From: Thermus sp. LT1-2-5
Lineage (GTDB): Bacteria > Deinococcota > Deinococci > Deinococcales > Thermaceae
Direction of reading: 5' to 3'
Assembly (NCBI RefSeq): GCF_040363165.1
Contig: NZ_BSRG01000016.1
Location: 1-40,963 of the forward strand
DNA: 40,963 nt
This document shows positions 9,407 through 16,849 of the stretch, piece by piece. Position 1 is the first letter of the stretch, and every line of letters starts with the position of its first letter. The notes under the pieces are model-generated. The model ran no database searches, was not told where the DNA came from, and saw only the letters and a list, made by a program, of their open reading frames with translations. The translations under genes were made by a program, and so were the position numbers.

Positions 9407-10264
9407 ATGAACCTGCGCCGGTTACGGCTCTTCCTCGTGCTGGCGGAGGAGGGAAACTTCCACCGGGCGGCGGAGCGGGCTTACCTCTCCCAGCCTGCCC
9501 TTTCTCAGCAGATAAAAGCCCTGGAACAGGAGCTTGGGGTGCGGCTATTGGACAGGAAGCCCTTCCGCCTCACCCCGGCGGGGGAGGTGCTCAAGGAGGA
9601 GGGAAGCCGCCTCCTCCAAGAGGTGGAGGCGCTCAAGGAACGGGTGCGCCGGGCGGGCTGGCAGGCCCTCCGCTTCGGGGTACCGGAAAACCTGCTTCCC
9701 GACCTCATGCCCCTTTTGGACCACCTGCGCCGGGGGCTAGGCCAGGCGGTGGAGGTCCTGGAGATGCACACCCCGGAGCAGGTGAAGGCCCTGCGGGAAG
9801 GAAGGCTGGACTACGGCCTCGCTGGGCTCAGGGTGGCCGACCCTGCCATCGGAGAGGAGCCCCTCCTCAAGGTGCCCTTGGTGGTCCTCCTCCCGGAAAG
9901 CCACCCCCTGGCCCGGGAAGAGCGGGTGCCCCTCGCCGCCCTGAGGGACGAGCCCTTCCTGCTCCTGCCCAAAGAGGCCCTGCCCCCTTTGCACGAGGCC
10001 TTCATGGAGGTCTTCCGCCGGGCGGGGTTTACCCCCAAGGTGGCCCGGGAGGTGGTCCGCTTCCCCCAGGCGGTGAGCTTGGTGGCCGCCGGGGTGGGGG
10101 TCCACCTCACCCTGGCCCCCTATCGGGTCTTCCCCCACCCGGGCACGGTGCTCAAGCCCCTGGCCGAGGAGGCGGCCTTGCAGGTGTCCCTCATCTACCG
10201 CCAAAGCCCGCCCCCGCCCCGCCTCGAGGAGGTGCGGGAGCTCCTCAAAGCCCTGGTCCTTTAG
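9407..10264 (+). CDS. LysR-family transcriptional regulator
   Basis: 285 aa. The N-terminal winged helix-turn-helix (1-60) is textbook: LRLFLVLAEEGNFHRAAE, then LSQPALSQQIKALEQELG and LTPAGEVL. Residues from about 85 form the inducer-binding domain (periplasmic-binding-protein-like, with PESHPLA at about 164-170). The ligand is unknown. It diverges from aceEF, so control of pyruvate dehydrogenase plus autoregulation is the natural guess; the sequence does not prove it. Its TAG interleaves with the TAA of the convergent small gene (4-bp overlap). Confidence 0.92.
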   Translation: MNLRRLRLFLVLAEEGNFHRAAERAYLSQPALSQQIKALEQELGVRLLDRKPFRLTPAGEVLKEEGSRLLQEVEALKERVRRAGWQALRFGVPENLLPDLMPLLDHLRRGLGQAVEVLEMHTPEQVKALREGRLDYGLAGLRVADPAIGEEPLLKVPLVVLLPESHPLAREERVPLAALRDEPFLLLPKEALPPLHEAFMEVFRRAGFTPKVAREVVRFPQAVSLVAAGVGVHLTLAPYRVFPHPGTVLKPLAEEAALQVSLIYRQSPPPPRLEEVRELLKALVL

Positions 10265-10518
10265 GCCTGGAGGCCCGGAGGTTCCGCCTCCCCCCAGCTC
10301 AGTTCCACCAGGCCGATGAGCTCCTCCACGGGCACGCCGTAGTCCCGGGAAAGGCGAGTGATCTCGTGGCCCAGCCGCCTCAGGTGGGCGAGCTGGGCAG
10401 GACTCGCCTCGTGGGCCAGGTCCAAAAGCCAAGAGAGGAGGGTTTCCGCCTCCTCGTCGGTGAGGCCGTCGGTCAGGGCCTCGTCTTCCAAGAGCAGGTG
10501 GGCCGGGTCTTCCCTCAT
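10261..10518 (-). CDS. Small acidic protein of unknown function
   Basis: 85 aa, rich in Glu, Asp and Leu, predicted helical (DEEAETLLSWLLDLAHEA, then HLRRLGHEITRLSRDYGV). I do not recognise the family. Its ATG overlaps the stop of the FtsB-like gene by 4 bp, so it is probably translated from that mRNA. Codon use matches neighbouring real genes. The C-terminus is acidic (GLVELSWGEAE). No membrane segment, signal peptide or metal motif is visible. Confidence 0.65.
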   Translation of the reverse strand: MREDPAHLLLEDEALTDGLTDEEAETLLSWLLDLAHEASPAQLAHLRRLGHEITRLSRDYGVPVEELIGLVELSWGEAEPPGLQA

Positions 10519-10778
10519 CGCCGTTTCAGCGTCTCCTCGGGGCGCACCAGGCCGAGCCTGCGGGCCAGGGCCTCGAGGTGGGCGGGGTCCTGGGTTGCGG
10601 TAAGCTCCGTCTTGAGCGCGGCCACCCGGGCCTCGGCCCGGGAAAGGGCCTCCTCTAGCCTAGCCCTTTCCTGGGCCAAGCGGTAGGCCCGCACCCCCTC
10701 CTGCCCCAAAAGGAACAGGGCATGGGCCACCCCCAGGGCAAAAACCAGGTGCAGAACGCGGTAGATGGGCCGCTCCAC
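10515..10778 (-). CDS. FtsB/DivIC-like septum formation initiator
   Basis: 87 aa from the GTG at 10778. I chose this start over upstream in-frame ATG codons because TATAAT lies 9 nt before it and the upstream extension has no protein-like character. Layout: short cytoplasmic N-terminus, one membrane segment (about 8-25), a coiled coil (about 32-62) and an extracytoplasmic tail with HLEALARRLGLVRPEET, matching the 'ARekLGlvkpgE' end of FtsB/DivIC. Such proteins link early and late cell-division proteins at the septum. The assignment rests on topology and the C-terminal motif. Confidence 0.72.
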   Translation of the reverse strand: MERPIYRVLHLVFALGVAHALFLLGQEGVRAYRLAQERARLEEALSRAEARVAALKTELTATQDPAHLEALARRLGLVRPEETLKRR

Positions 10779-10787
10779 GGTAGCCCC

Positions 10788-10793
10788 ATTATA
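10788..10793 (-). promoter_or_regulatory. -10 box TATAAT of the FtsB-like gene (leaderless)
   Basis: Perfect consensus TATAAT on the minus strand, 9 nt before the GTG at 10778. It supports that start and an mRNA without a leader. No clear -35 at 16-18 bp. Confidence 0.65.
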
Positions 10794-10901
10794 CCCCGGT
10801 TCGAGCTTGCGGCCGCAGCTCACCTTTCTCAAACTAATAGAAAAAGCCCCGGCTCGGCCCTCCAGCAGAAAGCTACGGGACATAAACGCCAAGTTTACAC
10901 C

Positions 10902-10947
10902 CTTGACTTCTCTCAAGTGTTGCATTTGCACATGCCCTATGTATACT
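10902..10947 (+). promoter_or_regulatory. Promoter and candidate operator of the second Fur-family gene
   Basis: TTGCAT (10920-10925), a 16-bp spacer and TATACT (10942-10947) make a good promoter whose start would lie near 10954. Just upstream, CTTGA (10902-10906) and TCAAG (10913-10917) form an inverted repeat with a 6-bp centre, overlapping TTGACT. It is a possible binding site for the gene's own product. The rest of the divergent region (10779-10901) shows nothing else I can name. Confidence 0.55.
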
Positions 10948-10970
10948 GGAATTGTGAGGAAGGAGGAGCC

Positions 10971-11414
10971 ATGCCAAGGACCAAGGAAAAGGAAAACTAC
11001 CGGGCGCGGCTAAAGGCGGTTGGACTACGACATACCCTCCCCAGGGAACGGATTCTGAGCTTTCTGGACCGCAAGAACGTCCACCCCACCCCAGAGGAAC
11101 TGTACCAGGGCCTGAAGAAGCGGGGCTACGACATCGGCCTCTCCACGGTCTACCTAAACCTGAACATGTTGCGCAACCATGGCCTTATCCACGAGTTCAA
11201 GGACCCTAGGGGCTACACCCGCTACGACGGCTACAACGAGCCCCACGTGCACCTGGTCTGCACCTCTTGCGGTAAGGTGGAAGACCTCCTTTTGAAGAAT
11301 CTTCCCGAGCTGGACCTCGAGCCCGCCCTCAAGGCGGCGGCCGAACGCACGGGCTGGGCCCTGGAAGGCTTCCGCCTGGAATTTAGGGGGAAATGCCCCG
11401 ACTGCCAGGGCTAA
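10971..11414 (+). CDS. Fur-family metalloregulator (second paralogue)
   Basis: 147 aa from the ATG at 10971, which has an AGGAGG ribosome site at 10961-10966; longer in-frame starts would read through the promoter. Winged helix (LSTVYLNLNMLRNHGLIHE at about 57-75), then RYDGYNEPHVHLVC with two zinc Cys pairs (C97/C100, C142/C145). Like the copy at 3933 it has a PerR-like His-rich site, but the two differ along most of their length. Known roles of the family are sensing of iron, manganese, zinc or peroxide; which applies here is unknown. It is a single gene followed by a strong terminator. Confidence 0.88.
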   Translation: MPRTKEKENYRARLKAVGLRHTLPRERILSFLDRKNVHPTPEELYQGLKKRGYDIGLSTVYLNLNMLRNHGLIHEFKDPRGYTRYDGYNEPHVHLVCTSCGKVEDLLLKNLPELDLEPALKAAAERTGWALEGFRLEFRGKCPDCQG

Positions 11415-11426
11415 GGGGGATTACCT

Positions 11427-11458
11427 AAGGGCCCGGGGGTTCCCCCGGGCCCCTTTTT
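11427..11458 (+). terminator. Intrinsic terminator after the second Fur-family gene
   Basis: GGGCCCGGGGG (11429-11439) pairs with CCCCCGGGCCC (11442-11452), followed by five T. The T-run overlaps the stop codon of convergent pepA. On the minus strand no T-run follows, so it looks one-directional. Confidence 0.85.
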
Positions 11459-12857
11459 ACCCTTGGGCCAAGGACTCGGCCAGGCGCAGAATGGTGCGCA
11501 CGCCAAAACCTGTTCCCCCTTCCGGCCCCAGGGCGTGGGCCCTGCGGGCAAAGGCCGGCCCTGCGATGTCCAGGTGCACCAGGGGCACGGTGACGAACTC
11601 CGCCAGGAAGAGGGCGGCGGTGATGGCGCCCCCGTTGCGGTCCCCCACGTTCTTCAGGTCGGCCACGGCGCTTTTGAGCTTCTCGCGGTAGGACCGTTCC
11701 AAGGGCATGGGCCAGACCTTTTCCCCAGCCTCCTCCGCCGCCCGGCGCACCTTTTCCCCAAAGCCCTCCTCCGTGGCGAAAAACGCCGCCACCTCCTCCC
11801 CCAAAGCCACCACCGCCGAGCCCGTGAGGGTGGAAAGCTCCAGGATGCGCTCGGCCCCTTGGCGCTCGGCGAAGGCCAAGGCGTCCGCCAGGGTGAGGCG
11901 GCCCTCGGCGTCGGTGTTCATCACCTCCACGGTCTTGCCGGAAAGGGTCTTGAGCACGTCCCCCACCCGGTAAGCCCGGCCCGAGATCAGGTTCTCGCAG
12001 GCGGCGATGTAGCCCCGAAGCTCCAGGGGAAGACCCAAAAGAGCGGCCCCCTTAAAGGCCCCGAGCACCGCCGCCGCCCCCGCCATGTCCGACTTCATGG
12101 TGGCCATGCTCTCCGTGGGCTTTAAGGAGTAGCCCCCGGAGTCGAAGGTGAGGCCCTTCCCCACCAGGTCCAGCCTCTCCTTGGCCCCTTCCGGGCGGTA
12201 GCGGAGGTGGAGGAAGCGGGGCGGGTTCTCCGAACCCTGCGCCACCGCCAAGAAGGCCCCCATACCCAAGGCCCGGATGGCCTCTTCCTCCAACACCTCC
12301 ACCTCCACCCCGAGCGCCTTCAGGGAAAGGGCCGCCTCCGCCAGGGCCTCGGGGGTGAGGAGGTTCGGGGGCTCGTTCACCAGGTCGCGGGCGAAGTAGA
12401 CCCCCTCCGCCACCTTCCTCGCCCGCTCCAAATCCTCAGGCCGGGCACCGGAAAGCTCTAGGGTAAGGGGCTTTTCCTCTTTTTGCGTCTTGTGGCGGGT
12501 GTAGCGGTAGGCCCCCAGGTAAAGCCCCTCCGCCAAGGGGTAGGCCTCCCCCACCCCCTCCACCAAAACAAGGGGGAAGGAAAGCCGGGCCAGGGCCTGG
12601 GCCAGCCGGCCCCCGGTGGCCCTACGGTCCTCCTCCAGGGCGAAGAGGAGGACGTGCCCTTCGGGCGTGGCCAGGAGGAGGTGGTCCCCCGCCTCCCCCT
12701 TAAGCCCCGCCCCCTCCCAGGCCCGGCGCAAAAGCCCGCCCAAGCGGGCGTCCAGGGCTTCCCCCTGGGGCAGGAGGGCTCCTTTTTGCACGAAAGCCAC
12801 CTTCAAGGGAGCTGCCGCTTCCGAAAGCGTAGCCTGGCTAGCGCTTAGGGTAATCAC
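11457..12857 (-). CDS. pepA: Leucyl aminopeptidase (M17, PepA family)
   Basis: 466 aa. All M17 di-metal and catalytic residues are in place: K234 and D239 (GKGLTFDSGG), K246, D257 (SDMAGAA), D316 and E318 with R320 (NTDAEGRLTLADAL). It releases N-terminal amino acids from peptides in the cytoplasm as a hexamer (family knowledge). The GTG start at 12857 is supported by TATAAC 7 nt upstream. Monocistronic; it converges on the second Fur-family gene across a terminator. Confidence 0.95.
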   Translation of the reverse strand: MITLSASQATLSEAAAPLKVAFVQKGALLPQGEALDARLGGLLRRAWEGAGLKGEAGDHLLLATPEGHVLLFALEEDRRATGGRLAQALARLSFPLVLVEGVGEAYPLAEGLYLGAYRYTRHKTQKEEKPLTLELSGARPEDLERARKVAEGVYFARDLVNEPPNLLTPEALAEAALSLKALGVEVEVLEEEAIRALGMGAFLAVAQGSENPPRFLHLRYRPEGAKERLDLVGKGLTFDSGGYSLKPTESMATMKSDMAGAAAVLGAFKGAALLGLPLELRGYIAACENLISGRAYRVGDVLKTLSGKTVEVMNTDAEGRLTLADALAFAERQGAERILELSTLTGSAVVALGEEVAAFFATEEGFGEKVRRAAEEAGEKVWPMPLERSYREKLKSAVADLKNVGDRNGGAITAALFLAEFVTVPLVHLDIAGPAFARRAHALGPEGGTGFGVRTILRLAESLAQG

Positions 12858-12864
12858 GCCTAGG

Positions 12865-12891
12865 GTTATACCACGCCGCCCGTGGCAGAAT
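12865..12891. promoter_or_regulatory. Divergent leaderless promoters for pepA and the DUF1385 gene
   Basis: Minus strand: TATAAC (12865-12870) is 7 nt before the pepA GTG. Plus strand: CAGAAT (12886-12891) is 7 nt before the ATG at 12899. The intergenic distance is 41 bp, so each -35 region would fall near or inside the other gene's start. No -35 is recognisable. Confidence 0.5.
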
Positions 12892-12898
12892 GGGAAGG

Positions 12899-13780
12899 AT
12901 GCGCTTCTTGCTTTTGGCCAAGCAGGCGGCTTTGGGGGGGGCTGCGGCCCTCGAGGGCGTGATGATGAAGGCCCCGTGGGCCTGGGCCCTGGCGGTGCGG
13001 CTCAAGAACGGAGAAATCCACGTGGAGCGGCACGAGGAGCCCGCCCTCACCGAGCGCTACCCCTTCGCCCGCCTCCCCCTCCTCCGGGGGGTGGTGGCCC
13101 TCTTCGACGCCCTTTCCGTGAGCTACCGCGCCCTGGCCCGGAGCGCCGAGCTCGCCGGGGAGGAGGAGGTGCCCAAGGGGGCCCTTTGGGGCACCGTGGC
13201 CTTCAGCCTCCTTTTGGGCATCGCCCTGTTCATCGTCCTGCCCGGCTTCCTTGCGGGGCTTTTCCTGGACCCAAGCCGCCACCCCGTGCTCTACAACGGC
13301 CTGGCGGGCCTCCTCAAGGTGGGGATCCTTCTGGGCTACCTCCGCCTCATCGGCCGCATGCCGGAAATCCAGCGCTTCTTCATGTACCACGGGGCGGAGC
13401 ACAAGGCCATCCACGCCTACGAGAAGGGCCTTCCCCTCACGGTGGAAAACGTCCTGGCCCAGCCCCGCTTCCATCCCCGGTGCGGCACCACGTTTATCGC
13501 CTTTGTGATCGTGGTGTCGGTCCTGGTTTACAGCTTCATTCCAGCCCCAGAGGTCCTCTGGTGGCGGCTTTTGGCCCGGGTCCTCTTCCTGCCGGTGGTG
13601 GCGGCCTTGGCCTTTGAGCTCCTTTACTTTTCCGCCCGGCACAACGATCCCCTTTCCCGCCTTCTGAGGGAGCTTGGCTTCCGCTTCCAGGCCCTCACCG
13701 TGGCGGAGCCCACCCCGGAGATGGTGGAGGTGGCCATCCGGAGCACCGAGGCGGCCCTAGGGGAAAAGGTGGTGGCATGA
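12899..13780 (+). CDS. DUF1385 family membrane protein
   Basis: 293 aa from the ATG at 12899. Another ATG 9 nt upstream overlaps the probable -10 box CAGAAT, so the second is preferred. The N-terminal GGAAALEGVMMKAP is the DUF1385 hallmark ('GGQAVMEGVMMRGP'). Later come MYHGAEHKAIHAYEKG and FHPRCGTTFI, also typical, with conserved His and Cys. Hydrophobic segments at about 95-118, 130-155 and 195-240 indicate an integral membrane protein. The biochemical function of the family is not known to me. Its stop overlaps the mnmA start (ATGA). Confidence 0.85.
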   Translation: MRFLLLAKQAALGGAAALEGVMMKAPWAWALAVRLKNGEIHVERHEEPALTERYPFARLPLLRGVVALFDALSVSYRALARSAELAGEEEVPKGALWGTVAFSLLLGIALFIVLPGFLAGLFLDPSRHPVLYNGLAGLLKVGILLGYLRLIGRMPEIQRFFMYHGAEHKAIHAYEKGLPLTVENVLAQPRFHPRCGTTFIAFVIVVSVLVYSFIPAPEVLWWRLLARVLFLPVVAALAFELLYFSARHNDPLSRLLRELGFRFQALTVAEPTPEMVEVAIRSTEAALGEKVVA

Positions 13781-14883
13781 AGCGGGTCCTGGTGGCCATG
13801 TCCGGGGGGGTGGACTCCTCCGTGGCCGCCCTTCTCCTGAAGGAGGCGGGCTACGAGGTGGTGGGGGCCATGATGCGCTTCTGGCCCGACCTGCCCCCCG
13901 TGCGCCTGGAGGGGGGAACGCCCAGGGCCTGGGAGAGCTGCTGCACCCCCGACGCCGCCTACGAGGCCAGGCGGGTGGCGGAGCTCCTTGGCATCCCCTT
14001 CTACCTCCTGGACTACCGCGAGGTCTTTGAGGAGGAAATCATCCAGCCCTTCCTCCAGGACTACGCCCAGGGGCGCACCCCCAACCCCTGCGCCCGCTGC
14101 AACACCCACGTGAAGTTCGGGGCCCTCCTCCAACAGGCAAGGAGGCTCGGCCTGGACTACGTGGCCACGGGGCACTACGTGCGCAAGGAGGGGGAAGCCG
14201 TCCTCCGGGGCCTGGACCCCAGGAAGGACCAGACCTACTTCCTCTGGGGCACCCCCAAGGAGGCCATTCCCCACCTTCTCTTCCCCGTGGGGCACCTCAC
14301 CAAGCCCGAGGTGCGGGCCTTGGCGGAACGGGCGGGCCTGCCCACAGCCAAGAAGCCGGAAAGCCAGAACCTTTGCTTCGTGGCGGGGGACCTAAGGGAG
14401 TTCCTGCAAAGCCGGCTCAAGACCCGCCCCGGACCCGTGGTGGACGCCCTCACGGGGGAGGTGGTGGGGGAGCACCAGGGGGCAAGCCTCTACACCCTGG
14501 GGCAGCGGAAGGGGCTCGGCCTCTTCAAGCCCCACCTGGAGCGGTACGTGGTGGGGCTGGATCCCCAGGCTAACCTCGTCTACGTGGGGCCTAAGGAGGC
14601 CACCTTGTGGCAGGGCCTGGAAGGGGAAAGCCTGAACCTCCTGGCCGAGCTTCCCGAGGAGGTGGAGGTGCAGGTGCGCTACCGCACGCCCCCCGTGCGG
14701 GCCCGGGTGGAGTCCCTAAACCCCTTGCGCCTCCGCTTCCAGGAACCCGTCTTCGCCGTCACCCCGGGGCAAAGCGCTGTCTTCTATCAGGGGGAAAGGC
14801 TTCTGGGCGGGGCGGTGATCCGCCGGGGGCTTTACAACCTGGCGGGGCTTGACCTGGAAGCCCCCGCCCTGACCTTCTCCTGA
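13777..14883 (+). CDS. mnmA: tRNA-specific 2-thiouridylase
   Basis: 368 aa, usual length. ATP PP-loop SGGVDSS at 9-15 and the catalytic cysteine pair C105 (NPCARCN) and C200 (QNLCFV). MnmA thiolates position 2 of the wobble uridine (U34) in tRNAs for Lys, Glu and Gln. A linker around residues 38-56, with two adjacent Cys (C55, C56), is longer than in E. coli MnmA. The start overlaps the DUF1385 stop by 4 bp, so the two are translationally coupled. Confidence 0.95.
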   Translation: MKRVLVAMSGGVDSSVAALLLKEAGYEVVGAMMRFWPDLPPVRLEGGTPRAWESCCTPDAAYEARRVAELLGIPFYLLDYREVFEEEIIQPFLQDYAQGRTPNPCARCNTHVKFGALLQQARRLGLDYVATGHYVRKEGEAVLRGLDPRKDQTYFLWGTPKEAIPHLLFPVGHLTKPEVRALAERAGLPTAKKPESQNLCFVAGDLREFLQSRLKTRPGPVVDALTGEVVGEHQGASLYTLGQRKGLGLFKPHLERYVVGLDPQANLVYVGPKEATLWQGLEGESLNLLAELPEEVEVQVRYRTPPVRARVESLNPLRLRFQEPVFAVTPGQSAVFYQGERLLGGAVIRRGLYNLAGLDLEAPALTFS

Positions 14884-14917
14884 CAAAGGCCTGGCAGAGT
14901 GCGGGAGGGAGGTTAGG

Positions 14918-15889
14918 ATGCGGAAAGCAATCGGTCTTGTGGTGTTGGCCCTGGCGAGTGCGGCCCTAGCGCAGCAGGTGGTGCGGTCGGACGGCTCCTC
15001 CACCGTATACCCCATCACCCAGGCAGTGGCGGAGGAGTTCACCGCCCGAAACCCCGGGGTGAAGGTGGTGGTGGCCTTCTCCGGTACCGGGGGTGGGTTC
15101 AAGAAGTTCTGCCGGGGGGAAACGGACATCCAAAACGCCAGCCGCCCCATCACGCCCGAGGAGCTTAAGGTCTGCCAGGAAAACGGCATCGCCTTCATCG
15201 AAATCCCCGTGGCCTACGACGCCCTCACCGTGATCGTGAACCCCAAGAACACCTGGGCCACCTGCCTGAAGACCTCCGAGCTCAAGGCCATCTGGGAGCC
15301 GGGCTCCAAGATCACCCGCTGGAACCAGATCCGGCCCAACTGGCCCAACCAACCCCTAAGGCTCTTCGGGGCGGGGGCAGACTCCGGCACCTTCGACTAC
15401 TTCACCGAGGCCATCGTCGGCAAGGCCAAGGCCATCCGCACGGACTACCAACCCACGGAGGACGACAACGTCACCATCCGGGGCGTGGCTGGGGACCCCT
15501 ACGCCATGGGCTTCCTGGGGGTAGCCTACTACGAGGAGAACAAGGACAAGGTGAAGGCGGTGGCGATAGACCACGGCAAGGGGTGCGTGGAACCTGGCCG
15601 TGAAAGCGTCCTCAACGGCACCTACCAACCCCTGGCCCGGCCCCTCTTCATCTACGTGAACGTCAAGAGCCTGGACCGGAAGGAGGTGCGCGACTTTGTG
15701 GACTTCTACCTCTCCCCGGCTGCCCGGAGGGCTATCCGCTCCACGGGGTACATCGAGCTTCCCACCGAGGCTTACCAGATCGGCCAGGAGCTGGTGAAGC
15801 GGAAGAAGACGGGTACCTTCTTCATGGACTTGCCCGCGGGCACGCCCCTTTCCAAGTTCGTGGAGGACCTGAAGAAGGAGCTCAAGTAG
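14918..15889 (+). CDS. pstS: Phosphate-binding protein of the Pst importer
   Basis: 323 aa. Signal peptide 1-18 (basic start, hydrophobic core, cleavage after ALA). The mature protein starts at QQVVRSDGSSTVYP, whose SDGSST loop binds phosphate; FSGTGGGFKKF follows, and GAGADSGTFDYF gives the second part of the site. Four Cys in the mature part could form disulfides outside the membrane (inference). A strong GGGAGGGAGG ribosome site lies at 14903-14912, 34 bp after mnmA. No Pho-box-like repeat was seen upstream. Confidence 0.93.
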   Translation: MRKAIGLVVLALASAALAQQVVRSDGSSTVYPITQAVAEEFTARNPGVKVVVAFSGTGGGFKKFCRGETDIQNASRPITPEELKVCQENGIAFIEIPVAYDALTVIVNPKNTWATCLKTSELKAIWEPGSKITRWNQIRPNWPNQPLRLFGAGADSGTFDYFTEAIVGKAKAIRTDYQPTEDDNVTIRGVAGDPYAMGFLGVAYYEENKDKVKAVAIDHGKGCVEPGRESVLNGTYQPLARPLFIYVNVKSLDRKEVRDFVDFYLSPAARRAIRSTGYIELPTEAYQIGQELVKRKKTGTFFMDLPAGTPLSKFVEDLKKELK

Positions 15890-15904
15890 AACCCTAGGAA
15901 AACC

Positions 15905-15937
15905 GGGGGTGGGGCTAGCCCCCACCCCCTTTAGAAT
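15905..15937 (+). terminator. Hairpin between pstS and pstC, followed by a -10 box
   Basis: GGGGGTGGGG (15905-15914) pairs with CCCCACCCCC (15920-15929) around a CTAGC loop, then TTT. It is a short intrinsic terminator or an RNA-end stabiliser. Directly after it TAGAAT (15932-15937) stands 9 nt before the pstC ATG. The combination would give extra pstS mRNA, and pstCAB could also start anew here. Confidence 0.6.
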
Positions 15938-15946
15938 GGGGAAGGC

Positions 15947-16849
15947 ATGGAGATCCTGAAGCAGAGGCCCTCGAGGCACCCCGCAGAGGTACTTACCTTC
16001 GTCCTTCTCCTCCTCCTTTCCTCCGTGACCCTCCTCACCACCTTGGGGGTCATCCTGAGCCTCCTCGGCGACGTGGTGGAGTTTTTCCGCCGGGTGCCCC
16101 TTACGGAGTTCCTCCTCGCCCCCGAGTGGACCCCCCTCTTCGCTAACCCCCGCTACGGCATCGCCCCGCTTTTGGCGGGCACCTTCCTCGTCACCACCAT
16201 CGCCCTCCTGGTGGCGGTGCCCCTGGGGCTCATGCTCGCCATCTACCTCTCGGAATACGCAGAGTCGGCAACCCGGGCCCGGGTCAAGGGCGTCCTGGAG
16301 CTCTTCGAAGGCATCCCCACCGTGGTCTTCGGCTACTTCGCCCTTTTGGTGGTCACACCCCTCCTGCAACGGGTGATCCCCGGGCTGAGCATCTTCAATC
16401 CCCTCTCCGCCGGCCTGGTTATGGGCTTCGCCATCATCCCCTACATTTCTAATGTGGCTTCAGACGCCATGGAGTCGGTGCCCCGTTCCATCCGCGAAGC
16501 GGCCTACGCCCTGGGCGCAAGACCCTACGAGGTGGCCCTAAGGGTGGTCTTCCCCGCCGCCATCTCCGGCATCATCGCCGCCATCATCCTGGCCACCAGC
16601 CGGGCTGTGGGCGAGACCATGATCGTGGCCATCGCCGCCGGACAACGCCCCGCCCTCACCCTAGACCCCCGGGAAACCATCGCCACCATGACCAGCTACA
16701 TCGTCCAGGCGGCCACCGGCGACCAGCCCACGGGCTCCACCGCCTACTACGCCCTCTTCGCCGTGGGCTTTACCCTCTTTGCCCTCACCCTGGCCCTCAA
16801 CATCCTGGCCCAGTGGGTGGTGGAGCGGTACCGGGAGCGGTATGAATAA
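15947..16849 (+). CDS. pstC: Phosphate ABC transporter permease PstC
   Basis: 300 aa, six hydrophobic segments. The permease coupling loop reads EAAYALGARPYEVALRVVFPAAISGI, beginning near residue 184 (EAA motif), and EGIPTVVFGYFALLVV lies at about 120-135, both characteristic of PstC/PstA. It forms the membrane channel with PstA. The purine-rich stretch GGGGAAGG sits almost against the ATG, too close for a normal ribosome site, which favours start from the TAGAAT box. Its end overlaps pstA by 8 bp. Confidence 0.93.
   Translation: MEILKQRPSRHPAEVLTFVLLLLLSSVTLLTTLGVILSLLGDVVEFFRRVPLTEFLLAPEWTPLFANPRYGIAPLLAGTFLVTTIALLVAVPLGLMLAIYLSEYAESATRARVKGVLELFEGIPTVVFGYFALLVVTPLLQRVIPGLSIFNPLSAGLVMGFAIIPYISNVASDAMESVPRSIREAAYALGARPYEVALRVVFPAAISGIIAAIILATSRAVGETMIVAIAAGQRPALTLDPRETIATMTSYIVQAATGDQPTGSTAYYALFAVGFTLFALTLALNILAQWVVERYRERYE

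Noticed and set aside
10779..10931. N-terminal extension of the FtsB-like protein
   Set aside because: The extension is read through the TATAAT box and the divergent promoter region and has no protein-like pattern. The GTG at 10778 is preferred.
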